Below are positions 1 to 4,734 of a DNA stretch of 6,395 bases, piece after piece. Source of the DNA: JALNYB01 sp023230065. Its GTDB lineage: Archaea; Thermoplasmatota; Thermoplasmata; Methanomassiliicoccales; Methanomethylophilaceae. The first letter of the stretch is position 1; every line of letters begins with the position of its first letter. The notes under the pieces are model-generated. The model had not been told where the DNA came from. It saw only the letters and a program-made list of their open reading frames with translations, and did not search any database. The translations under genes and the position numbers were made by a program. The stretch covers positions 1-6,395 of the forward strand of contig JAVESW010000075.1 in NCBI GenBank assembly GCA_034006405.1. Reading direction: 5' to 3'.

Positions 1-1
1 T

Positions 2-202
2 ATAACTTCCGCACCGGGGACAAGTATCTCTCTGCACCGTCTGGAGCTTGAATACGAACACCTCTACAACATGAGGGATCAGACGATGCTGTTCCTGAAG
101 CTGTGTCCGAAGACCACCGGGTTGGCGGAAGAAATGCTCGGCTGGCTGGATCAGAAGGTCAGGATGCTTGGAAAAGAGCTGGAAAAGATACCGACGGAAT
201 GA
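2..202 (+). CDS. C-terminal end of an unrecognised helical protein (5' truncated by window edge)
   Basis: An open frame enters from the left edge and ends at TGA 200-202, giving the last 66 residues of a longer protein. After about ten residues it is rich in Leu, Glu, Lys and Met with heptad-like spacing (for example LELEYEHLYNMRDQ and MLGWLDQKVRMLGKELEK), so it is probably two long helices or a short coiled coil at the end of the protein. I do not recognise the family and see no catalytic motif. It converges on the MazF-like gene at 230-571, with only a strong hairpin between the two stop codons. It lies outside the central operon and is probably an unrelated flanking gene. Coding status is supported by the sensible amino-acid composition and the clean stop before the hairpin. 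Confidence 0.65.
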   Translation: MTSAPGTSISLHRLELEYEHLYNMRDQTMLFLKLCPKTTGLAEEMLGWLDQKVRMLGKELEKIPTE

Positions 203-207
203 GGTTT

Positions 208-228
208 GGGCGGGGGAGGACCCCGCCC
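208..228. terminator. G/C hairpin between convergent stop codons
   Basis: GGGCGGGG (208-215) and CCCCGCCC (221-228) form a perfect 8-bp stem with the 5-nt loop GAGGA. It occupies almost the whole 27-nt gap between TGA 200-202 (plus gene) and TGA 230-232 (minus gene). The position suggests a bidirectional transcript end or 3'-end-stabilising structure. No run of T follows on either strand, so it is not a canonical intrinsic terminator, and archaeal termination mostly relies on T-tracts. The role is inferred from position and symmetry. Confidence 0.6.
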
Positions 229-229
229 T

Positions 230-571
230 TCACATTCCGAATTTCTCGCGGTCGAACTCTGAAAGCTCGCCCATCTTCCTAACGAGACGGTTACGTTCTA
301 TCGTACGCCTGTCAGGATTCACATAGGTGGCCTTGTCCAGTCCGGCATCGTAGTAGTCCTCTATGACATCGCGCGGCCTGCTAGTACTAGTCTGAGATGT
401 ACATTTGCGGAACGTGTACATATCCCCATTGTGACCAAGAATCAGGACAGGGCAGTCCTTGATGCCGTCGAGGTTGGAAACCCTCCATATCTCTCCGGGT
501 TGGGGTGTCCCCTTCCCGGAGTTGTTCATGGATTTCAGATTACGTTTGTATTGGGTCATGTGGTCCGTCAC
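230..571 (-). CDS. PemK/MazF-like toxin-fold protein, last gene of operon
   Basis: A 113-residue protein with features of the PemK/MazF-like beta-barrel family. PGEIWRV (residues 25-31) matches the opening 'GeIw' strand, CPVLILG (40-46) the 'RPvLvl' strand, and YTFRKCTSQ (52-60) the strand ending in the conserved Thr-Ser. The tail GLDKATYV..DRRTIERNRLVRKMGELSEFD (77-107) fits the C-terminal helix region. Classical members are sequence-specific ribonucleases; activity here is unproven. The start is uncertain. GTG 571 has a G-rich Shine-Dalgarno-like run (complement of 582-587) ten bases upstream. ATG 559 and ATG 529 are alternatives, and the fold begins only near residue 25, so all keep the domain. 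It overlaps the PRTase gene by 32 nt from GTG 571, implying translational coupling. No MazE-like antitoxin is adjacent, so control may come from other operon products. Confidence 0.85.
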   Translation of the reverse strand: MTDHMTQYKRNLKSMNNSGKGTPQPGEIWRVSNLDGIKDCPVLILGHNGDMYTFRKCTSQTSTSRPRDVIEDYYDAGLDKATYVNPDRRTIERNRLVRKMGELSEFDREKFGM

Positions 572-1202
572 TATCCTTCAACCCCCCTTGAACCACAACA
601 GATCGCTTTGAGTTTTCCATCGAAGTCAGTGTACGGAAAAGACGATCGCCAGTATCTGGTCCCCTGCCCCCCTCTTGTTTCAACACCTGACTTCCTTTGA
701 ACTTGTTATCAGAACGTCTTGTTCCATAGACGATTTTGCCATTAGGGTCAAATTCACTCTGAATTACATTTGCAGCCAGAAGTATTTCGTCAGTAATTTG
801 GGCAAGAGTATCGTAAATCTGTGTAATCGTTTCCCCCGTATTGATGACTGCATCAGCAAGTATCACTGCGGATTTTTCGAGGATTTCACGGTTCTCAGAA
901 ATGAATTTGTTGTTGCAATCATTCATCTTCCAACGCTTGTCGTGTTTTTCATCGAGGAACAACAGAGGGCAATCGAGGACATCTGCGATTCCCTGGCCGA
1001 ATGAAGATGCGGATCTCATAAGAAGGACCACCGCGAACGGCTTATCTGTGTGATGGTTCCTCTCAATCATCATACCTACTCTTTCACCAAGTTCGTGGTG
1101 TGCAGCTCTGAGTTTAGTTCCCATCACACCTGAATTGCTTTTGCAAATCGATATCAACTTGTCAATATCGGCGTTATTTTCAATCTCATTCAAGATCATC
1201 AT
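540..1202 (-). CDS. Uracil-phosphoribosyltransferase-like PRTase
   Basis: A 220-residue type I phosphoribosyltransferase. The PRPP-binding loop is VILADAVINTGETI (residues 113-126), a variant of the UPRT loop in which the usual second Gly after TG is Glu. The C-terminal GPDTGDRLFRT (181-191) resembles the UPRT uracil-recognition segment (typically G-D-F/x-G-D-R-x-F). The N-terminal GTKLRAAHHELGERVG (28-43) and VVLLMRSASSFGQGIADVL (58-76) fit the UPRT order. The expected reaction joins a nucleobase to PRPP to give a nucleoside monophosphate; uracil is a guess and an analogue is possible. I chose ATG 1202 (ATG 1199 is adjacent) because GAGGTGG lies nine bases upstream; a longer frame needs a TTG. 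It overlaps the kinase/HAD gene by 17 nt. The last 25 or so residues are hydrophilic and coincide with the next gene's ribosome-binding region. Confidence 0.93.
   Translation of the reverse strand: MMILNEIENNADIDKLISICKSNSGVMGTKLRAAHHELGERVGMMIERNHHTDKPFAVVLLMRSASSFGQGIADVLDCPLLFLDEKHDKRWKMNDCNNKFISENREILEKSAVILADAVINTGETITQIYDTLAQITDEILLAANVIQSEFDPNGKIVYGTRRSDNKFKGSQVLKQEGGRGPDTGDRLFRTLTSMENSKRSVVVQGGLKDSDGPHDPIQT
582..587 (-). promoter_or_regulatory. G-rich Shine-Dalgarno-like site for MazF-like gene
   Basis: Six consecutive C on the plus strand read GGGGGG on the coding strand, followed by TTGA, ten bases before GTG 571 and 22 bases before ATG 559. The spacing favours the GTG start. It lies inside the 3' end of the PRTase gene. 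Confidence 0.45.
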
Positions 1203-2373
1203 GCATCGACACCACCTCTTCCACACCGTCAAATTTAACCTGGTTGTAGCTCGGTTGTTTCAATTTAGTACCGGCAAGAACGGTCTTCTGTAAACTCGCA
1301 TTCTTCTTTGCGTGAGCAATGACATATCCCTTGCTTGCTTCCATCAGCATGTAGTAATCTACCATGTTATCTCCCAAAGCTATGACTTGAAAACCAGCAT
1401 CTTCGAGATACCTGCAAAGATAGGCTTTTCCAAGCTGAGACATGTTGCTGAGCCCATTGGTTTTTGAGCCGACGGCCAAATCCATCACGCCGGAAACTGT
1501 CGCTGCTTTAGACCAAAGGTCTTCCAACCCTGCAGTCACTATGACCTTCAGTCCATCGATTTTTGATAGATCCTTGAGAATCGATTTATCGAAATGGACA
1601 TTTGATAATGCTGGGGCATACCTGTCATCCAGATCTTTTAAGGATGCATATGGTTGACGAACCTTCCAGAATTGATATGTTGTGTATCTGTCTCCTTGGA
1701 ATGCATGGTGAACTTTCAGTTCTTCAGGTATGGACACGCTCTTCGTCAGATCCTCAACAGTCAGGGTTTTATCTCCGTCTGAAAGAATAATCCTCGTTTT
1801 TCCGGAAGCGGCACTTATGACTTTGTCAGCATTTATCCTGGATACTTGCGGTGCAGTTAGAACCGATCCGTCTGCCAATCCCTTCATGAATTTGACTATT
1901 GAGTCAATATCATTGTCAAGAAGAATGAATTCCTTCCCTCTCCTCAGAGCTTCTTCGAATAAGCCTGAGACTTCGTAATCCCTCCAAGCTTGAAGATCTG
2001 ATACTGTGAGGCGAGAGTAGATGGTGTTCTTCTCCGAACTCTGTATCCTTTCGTGAATAACGTCGGCTGGCGTATCCAGATAGATGAAGACGTCGTAACT
2101 ATCGCTATCGTTGTCAGTAAATGCTAGACGGTATCCGCCATTATCCGGGAAAGCATAATGACCGTCCACGATCACATTCTCGGTTTCGATGCTGTTGATG
2201 TGTTTTATGAATTGTCTGCGGAGATTGTTCTGTTCTTCGCTGGACAATTCTCTGAATTTGTTGTTACATTGTGCGTTTAACCATGCGGAGCCTTTGATGT
2301 ATTGAATAAAAGGTATCATTGATAGGAGATAGTCCTTTCCCGCACATGGGAGCCCGTAAATTACGAATTTCAT
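1186..2373 (-). CDS. P-loop kinase / HAD phosphatase fusion
   Basis: A 395-residue two-domain protein. Residues 1-170 form a P-loop kinase of the adenylate-kinase/AAA_33 type: Walker A GLPCAGKD (7-14), a Walker-B-like NVIVDGHYAF (66-75), FIYLDTPADVIHERI (96-110) and a late LLDND (151-155). Residues 195-395 are a HAD phosphatase: motif I DGDKT (199-203), motif II VTAG (279-282), a candidate motif III Lys316, and motif IV GDNMVD (334-339), closest in style to phosphoserine-phosphatase-like HADs. The likely role is phosphorylation and dephosphorylation of a nucleotide or nucleoside. The substrate cannot be read from the sequence. ATG 2373 is chosen because GGAGGG lies five bases upstream and the start overlaps the radical SAM stop as ATGA. 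Kinase-HAD fusion recalls T4 polynucleotide kinase/phosphatase, but the HAD motifs and length differ. Next to a PRTase, nucleotide metabolism fits better. Confidence 0.94.
   Translation of the reverse strand: MKFVIYGLPCAGKDYLLSMIPFIQYIKGSAWLNAQCNNKFRELSSEEQNNLRRQFIKHINSIETENVIVDGHYAFPDNGGYRLAFTDNDSDSYDVFIYLDTPADVIHERIQSSEKNTIYSRLTVSDLQAWRDYEVSGLFEEALRRGKEFILLDNDIDSIVKFMKGLADGSVLTAPQVSRINADKVISAASGKTRIILSDGDKTLTVEDLTKSVSIPEELKVHHAFQGDRYTTYQFWKVRQPYASLKDLDDRYAPALSNVHFDKSILKDLSKIDGLKVIVTAGLEDLWSKAATVSGVMDLAVGSKTNGLSNMSQLGKAYLCRYLEDAGFQVIALGDNMVDYYMLMEASKGYVIAHAKKNASLQKTVLAGTKLKQPSYNQVKFDGVEEVVSMHDDLE
1212..1218 (-). promoter_or_regulatory. Shine-Dalgarno site deciding the PRTase start
   Basis: Reads GAGGTGG on the coding strand, nine bases before ATG 1202. 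It supports ATG 1202 or 1199 over the upstream TTG at 1232. It sits inside the 3' end of the kinase/HAD gene, as expected for coupled translation. Confidence 0.6.
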
Positions 2374-3263
2374 TGAATCCCTCCTTTTACAAAGTGTTGG
2401 TCGTAATAGCAAAGACCGTCTTCACAAGGTGTAATCCTTCTGAGGTTGGCCTCGATTGATTCCAAAGAATCGGTAGCGGAGCCGATGCAGTAGTCTTTCA
2501 TTCCGGCGAATCTGGCACAAGGATATACAAATCCTGACGCATAGTACACATTCGTCCGTCCTACCCCACAGAGTGCTCCGTATTGGGTGCAATCGTAAGA
2601 CTTCTTTTTTCTCAGTTGTCTGATTTCCATGGTTCTGGAAGCTTCATCCAGCAGAGTGTCAAAGTCTTTTGAAAGGATCTTATCTTCAGAATCGAATAAT
2701 TTTGAAAAGGTTACCTTTTTGAACCCGTTGTCAGCAAAGAATGATATTGTTTCTTCTTTTTCTGACAACAATTGGGGTGTAACTGTGCAGTTCACCGAGG
2801 GTTTGTGTCCGAAAAGATCCTCGTATTTCCGAACAGTTTCCATGACTTTGGCAAATGTACCTCTGCCCGCCATGTCTATGCGGTTGCTATCGTGGATCTT
2901 TTCTCCGCCGTCTAGTGAGATACAATATTCCAGAGAGTCTTTGTGTTCCCACATGAATCTTAGTTTTGTATCATCCACATCGACTCCGTTGGAAATGGTA
3001 TACAGCCTGACGTTTGGTACGACTTCGAGCTGTTCTACCAAGTATTTTAGCATCTGAAAGCGGATCAGCGGCTCTCCGCCACCGACTATTCCAACTTTGA
3101 ATTCCGTGTTATGACAGGAAACGTATTGTCTGATGGAGGAAACAATGGCGCGGAGTTCATCATCCGTGACGTCTCTGGAACGTCTCCCCTCTGACGTGAA
3201 GTGGCAGTATTTGCAACGAAGGTTGCATTTTTCGGTTATGGATATGCAGCAGCGATCAATCAT
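2370..3263 (-). CDS. Radical SAM enzyme with twitch/SPASM-like C-terminus
   Basis: A 297-residue radical SAM protein. The [4Fe-4S]/SAM motif is CNLRCKYC (residues 13-20, CxxxCxxC). GGGEPL (61-66), TISNG (89-93) and SLDG (116-119) followed by HDSNR (124-128) match the core barrel of the anaerobic sulfatase-maturase/SPASM group. The tail holds C225, C232, C249, C259, C280 and C285. C232-x11-G244-x4-C249 fits the first part of the SPASM/twitch pattern (Cx9-15Gx4C), so at least one auxiliary Fe-S cluster is likely. The protein is short for a full SPASM enzyme. No precursor peptide gene is evident nearby, so a nucleotide or other small molecule is a more likely substrate than a RiPP; this is inference. 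ATG 3263 overlaps the upstream stop as ATGA, with GAGGG just before it. It needs anaerobic conditions and a reductant. Confidence 0.95.
   Translation of the reverse strand: MIDRCCISITEKCNLRCKYCHFTSEGRRSRDVTDDELRAIVSSIRQYVSCHNTEFKVGIVGGGEPLIRFQMLKYLVEQLEVVPNVRLYTISNGVDVDDTKLRFMWEHKDSLEYCISLDGGEKIHDSNRIDMAGRGTFAKVMETVRKYEDLFGHKPSVNCTVTPQLLSEKEETISFFADNGFKKVTFSKLFDSEDKILSKDFDTLLDEASRTMEIRQLRKKKSYDCTQYGALCGVGRTNVYYASGFVYPCARFAGMKDYCIGSATDSLESIEANLRRITPCEDGLCYYDQHFVKGGIQ
2379..2384 (-). promoter_or_regulatory. Shine-Dalgarno site for kinase/HAD gene
   Basis: GGAGGG on the coding strand, five bases before ATG 2373. It selects this start over longer in-frame starts upstream, which would extend into the radical SAM gene. 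Confidence 0.65.
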
Positions 3264-4450
3264 GCGCTTCCCTCGAACAAGTCTTTGAGTTCCAGGTTGT
3301 CTGAGGAATATGCCCAATCCAGGGCGGTTTTCCCTTCCCGGTCACGAATATCTATGTCAGTCTTGCTGTTGGATAACAGGATTTTTGCAGTGGTGTGATG
3401 CCCCTTTATGCAGGCCTTGATTAATGGCGTGAATCCATTGGAATCTTGCTGATTAAGGCAGGCCCCAGACTCAACGAAAAGTCCGACAAAGTCGTCCCTT
3501 CCATGCCAGGCCGCTATCATCAGGGGGGTGTTCCCGAAGTTCTTTCCGGAGCTCCCGCAATTGACATCACAGCCCGTATTCACCAGTTTTTGAGCCATCT
3601 TCAGATTATCCATCTGAATGGCATGGCTCACTGGCGGCAGACAGTACTTGCTTTCATCTACCTCATTCAGATCAACATCCGGGAGTGAAAGAAGATAATC
3701 TACCATCGCATAATCGCTGTTGCGCACCGCCTGAATAAGCGGAGTCAAGCCTTTTTCCGCGCCCAACTGATTGGGATCGACCCCTCCCTTGGAGTACTCC
3801 TTCATCGCCTTTTCCACAGATTTGCTCCGGACTGCATTGTAGAAGTTCAACGAACGATCATAATCGTAGGTGGCATTTTTGTCGCCGAACATCTTATCGT
3901 ATTCAACCATAGAAAGGAAGATTATGCCCGGCTCATCCTTTTGAAGAGAGAAATAGACATCACGGTTGATGACATAGAAACGCGCGTTCGTATGTTTCCT
4001 CGCCAAATCTCTGGCTATGTCTATGATGCGATCATCGTTGACCTCTTTGTTGCTAACCTCTTCATAAACACTGACATTAGAGTTCTCTTTTTCCCGTTCG
4101 TTTTTGATTGAATTCATCGCCAATCTCGCTCTGTCGGAAACATAGTGTCTTTTCTGATCCTTCAGATGATTCAATTCATTGATTACGGTCTTTGGAATTG
4201 CGACATAACTGAACTTCCTGCTCAGCTCGTTTATCAGACGGGGGCGAGTAATCAAAGAGGATGTGTCGGGAACAGCCCAAATCTCAGATGATAGGTTGAG
4301 ACCAACAAGGTCATCGATGCTGATTGAGTAGGTCGAAACCAGCTTGAAAATTTGTTCCGTTGTAGGAAGGACTTTCCCCTTTTCCCAATTGGAGATAGTC
4401 GGGCGTGCAACACCGAGATCTGCGGCGAATTGCTCTTGGTTTTTCCCCAT
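3260..4450 (-). CDS. XRE-HTH / PIN nuclease / ankyrin-repeat fusion, first gene of operon
   Basis: A 396-residue three-part protein. Residues 1-52 are an XRE-type helix-turn-helix (EQFAADLGVARPTISNWEKG, then TTEQIFKLVSTYSISIDDLVGL). Residues 58-188 look like a PIN nuclease: PDTSSLI (D62), AIPKTVINELNHLK (E92), NDDRIIDIARDL (D139/D140) and FYVINRD (D164) supply the expected acidic residues of a metal-dependent RNase. Residues 197-394 hold five to six ankyrin repeats, clearest at GLTPLIQAVRNSDYAMVDYLL, GNTPLMIAAWHGRDDFVGLF, GFTPLIKACIKGHHTTAKILL and GKTALDWA. It is likely cytoplasmic. It may bind its own promoter, cleave RNA, and use the ankyrins for partner binding or sensing. Helix 1 of the HTH starts abruptly at the ATG. 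The preceding in-frame codons (LLREK) would complete it but follow a TAA stop. The PIN assignment is from motif order by eye. Confidence 0.93.
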   Translation of the reverse strand: MGKNQEQFAADLGVARPTISNWEKGKVLPTTEQIFKLVSTYSISIDDLVGLNLSSEIWAVPDTSSLITRPRLINELSRKFSYVAIPKTVINELNHLKDQKRHYVSDRARLAMNSIKNEREKENSNVSVYEEVSNKEVNDDRIIDIARDLARKHTNARFYVINRDVYFSLQKDEPGIIFLSMVEYDKMFGDKNATYDYDRSLNFYNAVRSKSVEKAMKEYSKGGVDPNQLGAEKGLTPLIQAVRNSDYAMVDYLLSLPDVDLNEVDESKYCLPPVSHAIQMDNLKMAQKLVNTGCDVNCGSSGKNFGNTPLMIAAWHGRDDFVGLFVESGACLNQQDSNGFTPLIKACIKGHHTTAKILLSNSKTDIDIRDREGKTALDWAYSSDNLELKDLFEGSA

Positions 4451-4500
4451 TTTTTCTCTGAGAAGTTATTTGTATATATGCATATCTTATAAAATCAATA
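4451..4500 (-). promoter_or_regulatory. Probable archaeal promoter of the five-gene operon
   Basis: The 50 bases before ATG 4450 are strongly A/T rich. On the coding strand TTTTATAAG (complement of 4486-4494) is a good archaeal TATA-box candidate. Initiation about 26 bases downstream would fall near 4464, giving a leader of roughly 14 nt. A second block, ATATATAC (around 4472-4479), is centred about 26 bases before the ATG and would give a leaderless transcript. No Shine-Dalgarno sequence precedes ATG 4450, unlike the internal genes, which favours a very short leader or leaderless message. A 10-bp palindrome, ATATGCATAT (4476-4485), overlaps these elements. Confidence 0.6.
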
Positions 4501-4524
4501 TTTTCACCTATTCAAATTTGCTAA

Positions 4525-4543
4525 TTGTAATTTATGATTGCAA
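4525..4543. promoter_or_regulatory. Degenerate second copy of the palindromic site
   Basis: TTGTAATTTATGATTGCAA matches the perfect palindrome at 4555-4573 at 15 of 19 positions (left half 8 of 9, right half 6 of 9, plus the centre) and keeps TTG at one end and CAA at the other. The starts of the two sites are exactly 30 bp apart, about three helical turns, so bound dimers would sit on the same DNA face. This supports cooperative autoregulation. Confidence 0.5.
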
Positions 4544-4554
4544 ACTCACATTAT

Positions 4555-4573
4555 TTGTAATTCAGAATTACAA
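4555..4573. promoter_or_regulatory. Perfect 19-bp palindrome, probable operator
   Basis: TTGTAATTCAGAATTACAA is a perfect inverted repeat of two 9-bp arms around a central A. It lies about 60-90 bases upstream of the TATA candidates. Its size suits a dimeric HTH protein, and the XRE-type product of the first operon gene is the obvious candidate binder. Confidence 0.6.
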
Positions 4574-4734
4574 TCGACACGCGCGAAATGGCTTGGAGCA
4601 AACGGAAGCCGGAACCAAAAATTGCTCCTGAACTTGCGATTTATAGAGATACAGATGATGCGAATTCCTCGACAATCTATACCTGTTCATCTACCGGCAG
4701 CATCCCGTCCTCTCACAATACGGGGCGGTCACGA
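4574..4734. other. Spacer without a convincing gene; possible start of a truncated plus-strand gene
   Basis: About 160 bases lie between the operator and the stop codon of the winged-helix gene. A plus-strand frame from ATG 4588 begins plausibly (MAWSKRKPEPKIAPELAIYR) for about 30 codons, then becomes Ser/Thr/Arg-rich and runs antisense through the winged-helix gene. That pattern fits the 5' remnant of a displaced gene, or chance. On the minus strand a 40-codon frame (4690-4568) has no ribosome-binding site. No tRNA or clear terminator is visible. Confidence 0.35.

Noticed and set aside
1186..2373. T4-type polynucleotide kinase/phosphatase for RNA repair
   Set aside because: The kinase-then-HAD order is the same, but motif I is DGDKT, the HAD resembles phosphoserine-phosphatase-like enzymes, and no RNA ligase is present. 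Kept only as a weak alternative.
2629..3057. A 142-codon plus-strand open frame
   Set aside because: It lies wholly antisense to the radical SAM gene, whose motifs are unmistakable; composition is Ser/Phe-rich and there is no ribosome-binding site.
2370..3263. Prokaryotic viperin next to a nucleotide kinase (ddhCTP-type antiviral)
   Set aside because: The CxxxCxxC motif and a kinase neighbour invite this, but the SLDG and HDSNR motifs and the Cx11Gx4C tail place the enzyme with twitch/SPASM proteins, not viperins.
4476..4485. 10-bp palindrome ATATGCATAT as a third operator
   Set aside because: It does not share the TTGTAATT core and sits within alternating A/T promoter sequence where short palindromes are common.
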